Shown piece by piece: positions 29,401 to 38,439 of a stretch of DNA of 64,000 nt. This stretch comes from Solea solea (taxonomy: Eukaryota; Chordata; Actinopteri; Pleuronectiformes; Soleidae): the NCBI RefSeq assembly GCF_958295425.1, contig NC_081142.1:16314821-16378820 (forward strand). The letters run 5' to 3'. The position numbers were made by a program, and so were the translations under genes. The notes beneath the pieces were generated by a model, which worked only from the letters and a program-made list of their open reading frames with translations, had not been told where the DNA came from and did not search any database. Within the stretch, counting starts at the first letter, position 1. Every line of letters begins with the position of its first letter.

Positions 29401-30304
29401 CTTTACAAAGAAAGTTGGATTTGATTGGCATTCATATCATACACAGGTAGGAAGGTAAATAGAGTTGCGTATAACTCATGTAGCCTGCACACAATCTATA
29501 TCCAATAACTTGCATTGTTTTGGCCAGGAGAACTCAAATCCAAGAAATTGATTTGACAATTATTGTTTAAATGTCACTTTTAATGTGAATGTGTGCATGC
29601 ACCTCTGACCTTCAAGCCACTGTTTCAGTTAAAAAAGCCCAATGACAGCGTATATTGCCCAAGCATTAGACGTTCAGAATGACAGAGCACCCAGTGGTGA
29701 TGATAATCATCATGCTGCATCACAAACCTATAAGCTTTACACTAACCCAGGCGGAATGCTAATGATAGTGACCGTCAAAATGAACATCTGTGCGCTGAGA
29801 CCATATCTCCCCCTCCTCTGAAGGTGTGAGGAACATTAGCCTTTTACGGGGTGGATTGTGAGTAAACTATGACATTTCTCACTTTTCTGTGTGCTTTTGT
29901 TTCCCCGGCAAAGAGCAAACTTCAAATAAAACCCCAACACAGTACAATAAAGCCGATAAATGGCGTGCGTAAAGACGAGATCAGTACAGGTGAGCGTCAC
30001 ACAGCTGGAGCTTCCATCGCCCGCCTGTGTTGTTTGCATTACCTGGGTCATGGAAAGGCACCAGGGCGAAGTTGTAGAGTGGTGTCTTGGGTCTGCTCAG
30101 CGATGTTTCCAGGATCTTGGACGCGCCTTCGATGACCTGGACCAGGTCGTCGTACATGGAGCCGGTCACATCAAAGACGAACGCCAGGGTGGATGCGCCC
30201 TCCGGGATGTCTTCTTCCTTTGTGGCCCCTGCGGTCCCTGCGTCTTCCCCAGCAGAAAGAGCCGCTGTCAGCGCAAAAGTCAGCCACAACAACCTGGAGC
30301 CCAT
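1107..30304 (-). CDS. hmcn1: Hemicentin-1, N-terminal part (11 exons, continues beyond left edge)
   Basis: Secreted extracellular-matrix protein of the fibulin/hemicentin family, which acts in basement-membrane linkage and epithelial or fin-fold adhesion (family knowledge). Joining exons 30304-30043, 12923-12853, 10256-10098, 10007-9885, 9190-9019, 8777-8671, 5346-5226, 5078-4815, 4698-4554, 3449-3328 and 1376-1107 gives 1816 nt open throughout (605 residues plus one base). Order of domains: hydrophobic signal peptide (about 1-19); VWA domain (about 38-205) with MIDAS motif DVTGS at 45-49 and a later FTDAR loop; hemicentin middle region (about 206-426); Ig1 (exons 9-10, Cys in VNCQV and YECIA); Ig2 (exon 11, LTCHV / LTW / YECIA). 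Stretches such as [18 protein letters not shown] and PPNEAFF match human HMCN1 closely as I remember it. Start chosen at 30304 because a signal peptide follows directly and the context is gaaATGG. The human protein exceeds 5,600 residues, so only about a tenth is here. HMCN2 is the alternative, but linkage to ivns1abp favours HMCN1. Confidence 0.95.
1377..3327 (-). other. hmcn1 intron 10
   Basis: About 2 kb of AT-rich intron with a short GT-rich run near 2726-2748. No other coding or repeat feature recognised. Confidence 0.7.
3328..3449 (-). CDS. hmcn1: hmcn1 exon 10 (second half of Ig domain 1)
   Basis: 122 nt, acceptor TTCCAG, donor TTCAG|GTATGT (phase 1). Encodes the C-terminal Ig strands with the signature [16 protein letters not shown]. 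The Cys in YEC pairs with that of exon 9. Confidence 0.92.
3450..4553 (-). other. hmcn1 intron 9
   Basis: About 1.1 kb intron that splits Ig domain 1. Nothing else recognised in it. Confidence 0.7.
4554..4698 (-). CDS. hmcn1: hmcn1 exon 9 (first half of Ig domain 1)
   Basis: 145 nt, acceptor TTTCAG, donor TTCAG|GTGAAC (phase 2). Encodes [20 protein letters not shown] and [20 protein letters not shown]. The Cys in VNC is the first Ig disulfide partner. The phase-2 donor splits this Ig domain over two exons. Confidence 0.91.
4815..5078 (-). CDS. hmcn1: hmcn1 exon 8 (end of middle region)
   Basis: 264 nt, acceptor GTCCAG, donor CCAG|GTCAGT, phase 1 at both ends. Encodes [12 protein letters not shown] and, further on, [20 protein letters not shown] and [20 protein letters not shown]. 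Two likely N-glycosylation sequons (NTT, NIT) are visible. Closes the region before the Ig array. Confidence 0.94.
5226..5346 (-). CDS. hmcn1: hmcn1 exon 7
   Basis: 121 nt, acceptor ATGCAG, donor CAAG|GTCAGT (phase 1). Encodes [20 protein letters not shown] then [20 protein letters not shown]. Part of the middle region; joins the next exon through a split Gly codon. Confidence 0.92.
6385..6583. mobile_element. hAT-like miniature inverted-repeat element (199 bp)
   Basis: Starts CAGGGTTTCTCAATC and ends with the near-perfect complement GATTGAGAAACCCTG. Inside, an 18-bp perfect inverted repeat (6436-6453 and 6497-6514, around CACCTGATTCAAAT) makes it a foldback element. The flanks ACTGAAAG and CCTTAAAA agree at 5 of 8 positions, compatible with an old 8-bp target duplication. 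Too short for a transposase. Related fragments lie at 23950-24034 and 61240-61281. Confidence 0.75.
6650..6705 (+). repeat. Short teleost LINE 3'-end fragment
   Basis: Contains TGACCTGTCCACGGTGTACC and CCGCCTTTCGCCCTGAGATT, a recognisable piece of the widespread fish LINE-type 3' tail also found at 15235-15575, 40466-40625 and 45709-45819. Heavily truncated. Confidence 0.6.
8671..8777 (-). CDS. hmcn1: hmcn1 exon 6
   Basis: 107 nt, acceptor CTTTAG, donor AAG|GTAAAC. Encodes [20 protein letters not shown] then [16 protein letters not shown] of the middle region. The GMW motif near the end is typical of this hemicentin segment. Ends in phase 0. Confidence 0.92.
9019..9190 (-). CDS. hmcn1: hmcn1 exon 5 (end of VWA, start of middle region)
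   Basis: 172 nt, acceptor GCTGTAG, donor CAAG|GTAAGA (phase 1). Encodes [20 protein letters not shown], then a segment containing [20 protein letters not shown] and IEIKNPQ. It leads from the VWA domain into the hemicentin-specific middle region. Confidence 0.93.
9191..9884 (-). other. hmcn1 intron 4
   Basis: About 0.7 kb. The segment near 9250-9530 has GC-richer, repeat-like content with complementary-looking GGCTCC / GGAGCC ends and may be an old DNA-transposon fragment, but I could not define its ends. Confidence 0.5.
9885..10007 (-). CDS. hmcn1: hmcn1 exon 4 (VWA)
   Basis: 123 nt, 41 codons, acceptor TGTAG and donor GAG|GTAAGA. Encodes [20 protein letters not shown], then [20 protein letters not shown] and a final Glu, the last strand and helix of the VWA domain. 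Confidence 0.94.
10098..10256 (-). CDS. hmcn1: hmcn1 exon 3 (VWA)
   Basis: 159 nt, 53 codons, acceptor CTCAG, donor CAG|GTTTAA. Encodes [20 protein letters not shown] then the VWA beta strand [14 protein letters not shown]; the Asp in FTDAR is the likely third MIDAS residue. Ends with an [10 protein letters not shown] helix. Confidence 0.93.
10257..12852 (-). other. hmcn1 intron 2
   Basis: About 2.6 kb. Holds one repeat fragment on the minus strand (11345-11512). No other gene or element recognised. Confidence 0.7.
11345..11512 (-). repeat. Teleost interspersed repeat, GGCACGGTGG head
   Basis: Read on the minus strand it begins GTGGCACGGTGGTTTAGTGG, followed by GTTAGCACTGTTGCC, ATTCCCGGTCTGGGACC and TTGCATGTTCTCC. 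These are the successive landmarks of a very common fish interspersed repeat. The block GCTAACCACTGCCAGTGCTAACC inside appears partly duplicated. Family name not assigned without a repeat library. Confidence 0.65.
12853..12923 (-). CDS. hmcn1: hmcn1 exon 2 (VWA)
   Basis: 71 nt between a TCTGCAG acceptor and a CAG|GTGGGT donor. Completes the split Glu codon and encodes [20 protein letters not shown] then LYVQ, the second VWA segment. Ends in phase 0. Confidence 0.93.
14261..14293. repeat. (CA)n microsatellite
   Basis: About 16 CA units with one GC interruption at the middle. Confidence 0.95.
15235..15575 (+). repeat. LINE-type 3' end, teleost
   Basis: Shows the ordered landmarks TTTGCATGTTTCCTTTGTC, GGGTTCTCCTCCCACAGTCC, AAAGTCATGCAGATT, TTAATTGGAGACTCTAAA, GAGTGTGAATGGTTGTTGG and CTATCCTGACTCCAGCTCCC of a widespread fish retroelement tail, with an internal insertion near 15370-15480. 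No intact coding sequence. Confidence 0.7.
16761..16782. repeat. (CA)n microsatellite
   Basis: Eleven CA units. Confidence 0.95.
18030..18073. repeat. (GAAA)n purine-rich microsatellite
   Basis: Imperfect AAGA/GAAA tetranucleotide run on the plus strand in hmcn1 intron 1. Confidence 0.9.
18347..18366. repeat. (TG)n microsatellite
   Basis: Ten TG units. Confidence 0.9.
23364..23410. repeat. (TA)n-(CA)n compound microsatellite
   Basis: TA-rich run, interrupted by GAA, that passes directly into six CA units. Confidence 0.9.
23950..24034. mobile_element. Fragment of foldback miniature element
   Basis: Core of the same element as at 6385-6583: the 18-bp inverted arms (23952-23969 and 24017-24034) are identical in sequence to that copy and flank the shared ATCAGCTCGTTAGCAAGC stretch. 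The outer terminal repeats are missing. Confidence 0.75.
25854..26283 (+). mobile_element. Composite repeat copy 1: DNA-transposon-like element carrying a tRNA-derived SINE
   Basis: The outer part (GTATCTTACCAGAAAATGAC on the left, GAAATGTAGTGCAGTAAAAG on the right) resembles the copies at 33371-33940 and 47535-48062. The inner part (about 26039-26190) is a tRNA-derived SINE: A box TAGCTCAGTGG at 26047-26057, B box GGTTAAATTC at 26091-26100, then the fish SINE core TTGAGCAAGACACTTAAACC and the tail ACAGACCATTACC. This copy keeps both RNA polymerase III boxes; the other two have lost one or both. Confidence 0.75.
28890..29433 (+). mobile_element. 5'-truncated LINE: C-terminal reverse-transcriptase ORF end and 3' UTR
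   Basis: The frame across 28890-29165 reads [20 protein letters not shown], then [20 protein letters not shown] and [12 protein letters not shown]. This is the hallmark C-terminal tail of fish non-LTR retrotransposon ORF2 proteins (L2/CR1-like group, family knowledge). The following sequence ends AAGTGCTTTACAAAGAAAGT TGGATTTGATTG, a typical LINE 3' UTR. No reverse-transcriptase catalytic motifs are present, so it is a dead 5'-truncated copy inside hmcn1 intron 1. Confidence 0.8.
30043..30304 (-). CDS. hmcn1: hmcn1 exon 1: signal peptide and first half of VWA
   Basis: Encodes residues 1-87 plus one base (donor phase 1, CCAG|GTAATG). It starts with [19 protein letters not shown], a typical signal peptide, followed by an acidic spacer and the VWA beta-1 strand with the metal-binding motif DVTGS. 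The frame stays open upstream to another ATG at 30445, but residues between the two ATGs are basic/polar and not secretory, so I read them as 5' UTR. Confidence 0.93.
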
Positions 30305-30700
30305 TTCACAACCAATACTTTTACTCTGGGCAGACTTTTTTAGGGTATGTTTTTGTTCTCGAAACCTTAAGGTGAATCTCGAGTTAACGGCAGAGACATG
30401 AGGCTCTGAAACGGGACTGAAGAGTATGTAGAAAAGTCTACACACAACACCAAACGCCGGTGTTATGTTGCTGCAGTTTCTCTTGCGCCTCTTGAGGAGT
30501 TTTCAGTCTGTTGAGGTCCTGGCTGCTGCAGAAGTGCGTGCTGTCTGCTGGATCTGCAGATCCAGGAGCTTGTTCAGCTCAGTCATACAAAGACCACCTC
30601 TCTCAGCTGGTACGAGGCATGTGAGGCGCAAAGTACCCCATGCAGTACAGCAGGGCTCTGATTGGATGAGGAGTTTTTGGGTCACTCAGAGGTACCGTGT
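30305..30700 (-). promoter_or_regulatory. hmcn1 5' UTR and presumed promoter region
   Basis: Sequence directly upstream of the hmcn1 start, moderately GC-rich compared with its surroundings. It contains an 18-bp perfect palindrome at 30548-30565 (CTGGATCTG and its complement). No clear TATA box; the transcription start cannot be placed from sequence alone. Confidence 0.45.
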
Positions 30701-31174
30701 GTAATTCACTTCACTGATTTAGTCATGATTTTATTTGTGGACATTGTCATTTTGATGTGTTTTCAGTTGTTATTTACTATATGCGCCACTTTTTTCTTCT
30801 TTTTTATGAACACTGTGCTGTGACTACATTACATTACATTTAGAAAAATAACAATGTTCAATGTTACAAACATTGAAAACGTAACATAATTGTATTATAA
30901 GTTGCACTTGTTGCGTCTTAGATATGAAACAAAGTGCAATATGAATCTATACTTGTGTTTGTTTATCAAAACATGAACATGTGTTTAATTTAGTCGAAGT
31001 ATTTTAAACACGACAATAATCTGACACACAAAGGAATAATTGCAACGTGTAGGAAAAAGTCGACAAGCTGCTCCCCATTGACTTTCTGCTCTGTATTGCC
31101 ACCTAGCGGTTTTAGTCTGACCGTACACTGAATTTGCCTCCCACAGTTTTTTTTTACACACCAGTAGTGAGCAC

Positions 31175-31686
31175 TAGAGGTAGAAAGTAATGAATTACAT
31201 GAACTCACGTTACTGTAATTGAGTAGTTTTTTTTGTTTTTGTTTTTTTGAAATTTTACTTTTCCTTAAGTATGTTTTTCTTTTTGGAAGTACTGTACTTC
31301 ACTACATTTTAAATCACATGTGTTACAGAGTAAAAAAAATATGGTGGCACTTATTAAGGTCCCTGAGTGAGTGAGAAAGTGAAAGCATTTGTGACCTTTG
31401 ACCCATGTTGACTGATGCATTATATGTTTACATATTTCATTTTGTCAGCACTTTCATTTGTAAAGGTTTGTCTTTAATTAAAAACAATTAATGTGGGATT
31501 TGTATACACAAGAAAGAACCCCGACCTTGTAAAAAAAAGTAAGTACATTTCAAACAAGCTACTTTTTTACTTTTACTTTAGTATATTTTTAGACTACTTA
31601 AGTACTTTTATTTGTACTTAAGTAAAATTGAATCAAAAATAGTGGAACATATACTTGAGTAGATTTCAGTACTCTTTCCACCTCTG
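31175..31686. mobile_element. Non-autonomous hAT-like element (512 bp)
   Basis: Left end TAGAGGTAGAAAG and right end CTTTCCACCTCTG form imperfect terminal inverted repeats. The flanking octamers GTGAGCAC (31167-31174) and ATGAACAC (31687-31694) agree at 6 of 8 positions, as expected for an aged 8-bp hAT target duplication. Interior is rich in ACTTAAGTA / TACTTTTACTT motifs; no transposase frame. Confidence 0.75.
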
Positions 31687-32439
31687 ATGAACACACACAA
31701 GCTGGGTGTAGGAACAATAGGGATTGTGTGCCTTGCTCAGGGGCAGCCAAGTTGCGCCTCTCCCAGGATTTGAGCCGGCAACCCTTCAAGATATAAGCCC
31801 AAGTCCTTTCCTCTTGGCCGTGCCCCACTAACAGAATGCTGCTGAAGATGCCAATAAAGCTATTTATTAAAATGACAACAATCAAAACATTAGTAAGTGT
31901 TTTAACCAATAGAGTGTAGTCAGTAAAACAACTGAACTAGAACCATGGCACACAAATAAGGTTTGTCTGTATGTGAGTACCAGTGTGATGAGCTGAAGAA
32001 CTGGTGGGTGTATCTGGTTTACAGCAGTGGATGATTATGAATAAGTCTCAGGTGTGCAACCCTGTCTGTAGCAACAGAAGGTCAGCAATAATGCCATGGC
32101 AACCCTCACTCACAGTCACGTATCATGAGAGAGAGACAGACCACACGGATGCACAGCTGAGATCCTGACATTTAGGAGACACATAAAACACATATCTATT
32201 TGAAAGTAACTTTTGTTTTTCTATCATCTTCCACAGATGAATTTTGACCCTGACAAATTTGCCTTTAAGTAAGTTAAACGTTAATTAATGACACCGATGC
32301 ATTGACAAAACTAAGGACTCACTTAAGGACATAATATTGCATGATCACTCCCGCGAAGTAGGCCTTTATTTTTGCCAGTGTGACTTGTGCTTCTTTGCTT
32401 ATATATGGATTTTAATGCAGCAATATATTCAGGTATTTA

Positions 32440-32725
32440 TCCAACACAACTTTATTTAAAAATCACTTTAAAAACAAAACAAAGTGCTGTACAGGAGAGA
32501 TAAATAAAACAAAATTTAAAGACCACAAAAAAAACAAATAGAACAAACCGTAACACGTAAAACAACAATAAAACAATACAATACTGTAGAAAGTATAAAA
32601 ACACAAATAAACACAATAAAACTATAAAAAAAAGATACTGGATCGAGAAAGGGTTTTAAGATGCATTTTAAAAGTGGGCAGTGAAGGTTATACTGATTTA
32701 CTGACGCAAAAGTGCCTTTCCCACT
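32440..32725 (-). repeat. LINE 3' end on the minus strand
   Basis: On the minus strand the sequence runs through CATCTTAAAACCCTTTCTCG into CTCCTGTACAGCACTTTG and AATAAAGTTGTGTTGG, the usual structure of a fish LINE C-terminal end and 3' UTR. Only a few codons of coding homology remain. Confidence 0.6.
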
Positions 32726-33370
32726 ATGCACAGTAGATCGCTTTCTTTTTTTGTTTACTTTTTAAACCGTTTTTATATAGTACAGTTTCATACATTTTCT
32801 TTTATATTGTATATTTTTTTCTGTATTTTGGGGTGTGCATTCTACTACATGTTGTTTTTATGGTATTTTCTATGCAGCTCTTAGCGATTTGCTGAAAGTG
32901 GGACAAAAAAGTAGTTTGAATGCAGTACAATTGAATACCTCCACACACATTCCTTGTGAACTGTATACAGCTATGAGCACATTTTGGCACTAGGGGGAGC
33001 TAAGCCACCACTGATGTCTCATTGTGCTGTTGTTGTGACAGGGCTTGATGTTATAAGAGCAAGACTGTATTTTTAAAATGTACTGAAATTTAAAGCTGAA
33101 ACCATATTAAAAATACCTGACCTGTAAGAGACCTTAAATGTAAGTAAATGCTACTTCCATTAAATAAGACAGAGAGGTGGCAGATTGAGATGGAGGAGAG
33201 AAACCCTATTCTGAAAAGCAGCATGTGGTAGATTTTTCACCAACATCAGGGAACCACAGAGTCTGGACTGTGACTGACTCGTGTGCTGATGAGGAAATGT
33301 ACATGACACAGGAATTACACAGTCATTGAGAAGGAGCACAAGCCGTCAGGAGATGCAGTCACACTGTTTA

Positions 33371-33940
33371 CTCAACACTTGAGTAAAAGTATCTTACCAG
33401 AAAATGACTTTGGTAGAAGTTGAAGTCCCTTTTTTTTTATAATATTACTAAAAAGTAAAAGTCTTAAAGTATATGACATGCACTGTACTTAAGTACAGTA
33501 CATAAGAATAAGTATAAAAGTATAAGTATAAGTATAAAAGTCAATTTATGATGAAAATGTACTTTAAAAAGTGAGGAGTTAGGATTGAGCCATGGTAGCT
33601 ACTCTTTCAACTGGAAGGCTGTGGTTTAAATTCCTGGCTCTGCTAGTCTATCTGTGTCCTTAAACAAGACACTTAACCCCATGTTGAAGTGTGTGAATGG
33701 GTATGAAAAGATGTGTGAATGGGTGAATGACAACTGTAGTGTAAAGCATCTCATCAAGACTAGAAAAGCTTTATATAAATACAGACCATTACCGACTCTT
33801 CTTCTTCTGATTTTATTTGGTAGTGATGAGTAACAAAGATAGTTGGAGGAAATGTAGTTGAGTGAAAGTAAAAGTTGCTAGAAATATAAATAGGTTTATA
33901 CTTAAGTCCAGTAGCAAAGTGTTTCTTACATTACAACACT
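33371..33940 (+). mobile_element. Composite repeat copy 2 (SINE within DNA-transposon-like element)
   Basis: Same outer and inner blocks as at 25854-26283. The SINE part (about 33586-33790) lacks most of the A box but keeps GGTTTAAATTC and a full 3' core: AAACAAGACACTTAACCCC, TGAAGTGTGTGAATGGG, CATCAAGACTAGAAAAGC and ACAGACCATTACC. Confidence 0.75.
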
Positions 33941-35066
33941 GATAGACAGCCACCTGGTGTGAAGGAGAATGTGGATGGAAAGTTACATGGAAATATTCAA
34001 ATGAAAAGCCAAACCTCAGTAAGGTGGACATACTCAAATGATGACAACTTTGCATGGCAAACAAATCTGGAGGCTGAAGCTTCTTGAAAATTCCCCACAG
34101 CACCAAGGCGCGCAGGCCGTAATTACGTAACATGTCTTTCTAACATTTCAATAAATCAGAACTTCGTGGTACATGGCCTTCCCAGCAAGCTCAAACAGGA
34201 AAAGCAAGAAAAGTCGACTGTCTCTTTTGTATAAATAACTGTCATTCCAGTCTGTGTGGGCAGCGGAGCAACTTGAGTAACTCATCAGTTCGCAGGTAAG
34301 TTGTGTGAGGCAAGAATCTACTTTCATTTCAAACACACTTGTCTCTCAAACACAAACATGTTCCGGGTGAACGGAGTGCAGAGAGATCTGTTATCATCTG
34401 TGAGCAAACAATAAAATAAACAATCGAGTTCAGCAGAAGATGGCAGCGTCATTTCCACATCACAAGCCCAGATCAGAAGATCAGAAGTCACAGTGTCACG
34501 ACCTTGTGACTTCAGCAGTGTCAATGATTAAAGACATTTTTCATCATTATATAAAGTTTTGATTTGGCTTTCTTTTTTTTAACTAATAAATGTGGTTCAT
34601 ATCAAAAAGGTTTTTTACGGCACTTCCAGTTCAGCGAGAACATCAACGGCCAAAATCAAACCGCACAAATGAGTCAGTGACTTTGATTGACAGTTGTTAC
34701 GGGTACTCGATTGTTCTTGTTGAACAATGACATCACAGTTTACAGAGTATAATACGACGATGTGACTGTGATTCTATGTGTAATAACTACCCTACCCCTG
34801 GATACCGTAGTTTCTGGTGTTGTCAGGTACAAACACACCCAAGGAAGTTGCACGAGAGATTTATTTTTTTCTTTTTTACCGAAATTAACAAAACCACATC
34901 ACCCAGTGGACGTGTCATTAAAGTTTCATAACTTCCTTTTCCATTGCATAACAAACCTCACCCCAATTTTCAAACTAAACTCTCTCCTTCAAAACATGAA
35001 GGTAATGACAGGAAGGAAAAAGAGAGTTTAGCCATATTAAAGTTCTTCTGGCAAAATCACTGCCCC

Positions 35067-35129
35067 CTCTCTCTCTCTCTCTCTCTCTCTGCCCAGTGTT
35101 GTGAAATGAGCATTCTCTCCCTCCCTCTC

Positions 35130-35162
<33 letters not shown>
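35067..35162. repeat. (CT)n tracts
   Basis: Two runs of CT dinucleotides (35067-35090 and 35113-35162) separated by a short unique spacer. Confidence 0.93.
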
Positions 35163-35164
<2 letters not shown>

Positions 35165-35842
35165 CACATGTGTTGAGCAGGTTTGTGGGCCATTTTGCAA
35201 GCCACACGAAAAAGGTTCTCGCTCTGTTTGGATGTTGATGCTCGAGTTGTTGTCAGCTGTCAGGATGCAAATTAGTGGCAGGCAGCATTGTAACACACAA
35301 ACATAAGCCCATCTGTCTCATTCCATTAAGCCAACCAGTAAGCCCGGCCCAAGGCCTGATGCTCTGTTTCCCAACAGACCTAATCCCTGGACTTACTGCC
35401 TCTCATCGCACCAAAGTCCCTCTTTTGTTGTGAACATAACTCATCTGGCCAATCAGCACCACTGGTTTGTGCACATGCACAACCAACATACCCTTTCTAA
35501 CTTTTTCTTTATCCTCTATCTGGTCTCTCGCTTTTTTAATGAAGGCACGTGATCACGTGGCTACCAGCATTCATGGCCACAAACGCTGTATCTCTTGGTG
35601 TCTGCGTGCACACAATCAGACAGCAGTCGCACACAGACGGTGCCGTTCCCCGGCTATATTTTATTTTATCTAGAATATCAAAAAAGAAAAAAAAAAGAAT
35701 GAGAAGAGAAATCATACACAATGAGAGAAGCAAGAGTATAATTCAGTGCTATCTGGGAGAGGTTAGGACATGTGATTTATGAACATTTAAGAGTGTGCAG
35801 TCAATCTTCACTTTAAATCAGGTGATAATGAGTAAGAAGAGA

Positions 35843-35876
35843 CCTCTCTCTCTCTCTCTCTCCCTCTCTCTCTCTC
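35843..35876. repeat. (CT)n microsatellite
   Basis: About 17 CT units with one CC interruption. Confidence 0.93.
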
Positions 35877-36460
35877 AAAACTGCATGTGCTTCTTTTTAA
35901 AAGTGATATATGTAGACCCAGAACATGGGCATTTTAGCATGATTACTTCCTGACATTTAATTGAGTTATTGGCTGATGAATCACCTCTTAAATCTCAGTA
36001 CATGTGTCAGTGCTTTTTTTACCTTTTATGTAAGACAGACCAGTTAGGACAGTGTGTGTACGTGTGTGATGGCATGTGAAGGTGTGGACAGAGAGTGAAC
36101 GTGATAAACAAAACAACAGTGAGAACATGTCAGGTGCAAAACAGGTACAGAGTCATGTGCCAACACACCGGGACTGTGTCTGCTTTTGTTGCCATCAACA
36201 CACACTGTATATTTCCTGCCTCTGTGCTGCTATGCATGCATGCACTAATCAAATCATGTGCTCAGTTTACTCAGGCAGTAATGGTTATCACTTGCCCTTT
36301 TACACCGGTGAATGTTTGTTTTCATCAAATGAGTCAGAGAGAATATTAAAAAGAAATGCTGACCCAACTAAGTTTTACTTTGGGGTATGAACTAAAAATC
36401 TACAGAACTGACAATGGAGTGACAAAATGATCAGGTACACATGGAATAAACGGTCAGAGG

Positions 36461-36569
36461 GGAGAAGAGAAGAGAAGAGAAGAGAAGAGAAGAGAAGAGA
36501 AGAGAAGAGAAGAGAAGAGAAGAGAAGAGAAGAGAAGAGAAGAGAAGAGAAGAGAAGAGAAGAGAAGAG
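36461..36569. repeat. (GAGAA)n pentanucleotide array
   Basis: About 21 nearly perfect copies of the five-base unit GAGAA, 109 bp of pure purine on the plus strand. Any open frame across it is an artefact of the repeat (REEKRREEKR). Confidence 0.97.
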
Positions 36570-37311
36570 TCGAGTCAGTCTTGTTGTTCTAGTCTATTCT
36601 CCATCCTTCTCCCTCCCTTTCACCCGTATTGTCATGTGTCATCTTTTTGTGCAAAATATGTGTGTTATGCAACAAAATATGCAGCGTGCGTCCGCCTCAG
36701 TCTGACAACCACTTCCTCTTCCCATTTTAACATAAAGCCGCACACCTGCATGTGAGCAGCAGCCCCCATTAGTTCACACAAAACAAAGACGCAGTCGACA
36801 CCACGATATTATGGGAAGTGAGTGTTTGTGTCTTTGTGCCCACAAAACATCACACTGACCATGTCCCACTGAGGGCACGTCTGCTGCTGTTAGACTCTTC
36901 TCCTGTTAGACTTTCTCCAGGCAGAGGTTGTCTTTGTGTGTGTGTCCACAGCTTGTGACCGACGTGTGTCGAGTGTCTTCACACTGTTCCTTCACCACCA
37001 AAAGAAAAATAAGGAACAAGTTTAATCATTAAGTCTCACTTCCCATGGCGTTGAGGAAGTGGACTCCTGAATGCTTCTCTTACATAAGAGGTGGGAAGAA
37101 CGCGTCCAGTGTTGAGCGGAGTCACAAAGTGTTCCATTATGTGCACTCTCTTTCTCTGTGTTCCCACTTCATTATTTGAGACGTGTCCTGTACAAAGCAA
37201 CAGGACTATTCTCTATACATATAACATGCTTTCAAATAAATACAACTATAGTGGAGGAGCAAGGTATTACGACTATGTATAACACAGAGGAGTGTTAGGG
37301 CCAAACTGAAA

Positions 37312-37388
37312 AGAAAAAAGATTTAATCTTCTGAGAATAAAGTCGTAATATTATGAGAATAAAGTTGTAATATTACGAGAATATAAAG
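37312..37388. repeat. Short AT-rich tandem repeat
   Basis: Unit close to GAGAATAAAGTCGTAATATTA, repeated about three times with changes. A familiar fish minisatellite-like motif. Confidence 0.7.
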
Positions 37389-38377
37389 CTAACCACTCTG
37401 CAAACTGACCCACAAATGCAACGTCCACAGGTTACTTTTTCACAGTGAGCTGTATAAATGATGACGTAACTCTTGAGACCTGCTGCAGCTAAGCTTAGAT
37501 CTGTCATTTACGGCTTTGACACCTGAACCCAGGTGCCAGGAACAAAAATAAAAATGTGATCGACTCTGCTTTATGGTTTTCCACTGGTGTTTATCAATTG
37601 GGTTACATGGAAAACATTAACTCTGGAGCAGGTTAAAGATTGTTCCCCTGGGCTGAGTGTGTCGCCTGCATCAAAAGTTAATATAAAACTATTATGGAGC
37701 CTTTGAATGTCTTAATGCAGTTAAATGATTAGTATAAAGATAGTTTCACCTTGCCAGTGAATGTATATAATGAGTATTATGTAGGCCTTTCGCGGTAAAC
37801 GATATGTTACAGCTAAAATATAACAAGTAAAAGTAAGGAAAATGTGGGGAATGTAGTTTTTAATGCTGCCCAAGTGACAATACATCTGATTGGTTTAGTG
37901 GTTTAGAGACTATAAATGTTCGCTAACTGTCACACCGATATCTTTGATTAATATCCGTGCATTTATGATCGTTCATACATAGTTTTGCGGCGGTTTACTG
38001 GACGATTAATCATGTTAATGTCTTAGTATTAATGAATTTCAGAAACGATGGTCCTATTATCATTTTCTGCTCCATATCATCCTCGAGTTTCTGACTGATC
38101 CCAGAGAAATAGGTTAATTGAATCACTTTCTAGTAAATAATCTCTTGCTCTACCAAGCACAGTCATTTTCACTCAAACATGAATGTAAACACATGCTGTG
38201 TTTACATGTGTGTAAACATTTGCATACTGTAAAATATGCAAATGTAGGTCTACTTTTTCCACATCCTACTGCATTTGAAAGGCAATTTTATATTGCAGTC
38301 CTGTTCACTGTATTAGCAATTTATATTATACTGAATGTAACTACAGTAACACAGTGATGTTAAACAGAAGTCAGAGT

Positions 38378-38379
<2 letters not shown>

Positions 38380-38417
<38 letters not shown>

Positions 38418-38439
38418 ACTCCTGCTGCTCCTGCTGCTG
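38380..38439. repeat. (CTG)n trinucleotide repeat
   Basis: Twelve pure CTG units (38380-38417) followed by an interrupted part with CTA/CTC variants. Intergenic; not inside a recognised reading frame. Confidence 0.95.

Larger units (their letters stand above)
12924..30042 (-). other. hmcn1 intron 1 (about 17 kb)
   Basis: Separates the two halves of the VWA coding sequence. It contains (CA)n tracts, a (GAAA)n tract, LINE 3' ends near 15235-15575 and 28890-29433, a foldback-element fragment near 23950 and a composite SINE repeat near 25854-26283. No additional protein-coding gene was recognised; long first introns often carry regulatory elements, but none can be named here. Confidence 0.7.

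Noticed and set aside
29960..30401. Plus-strand open frames of up to 127 codons
   Set aside because: They are shadows of hmcn1 exon 1 and its 5' UTR, whose minus-strand frame carries the signal peptide and VWA motif.
36427..36705. Open frame with long REEKRREEKR product
   Set aside because: It is simply the translated GAGAA repeat.
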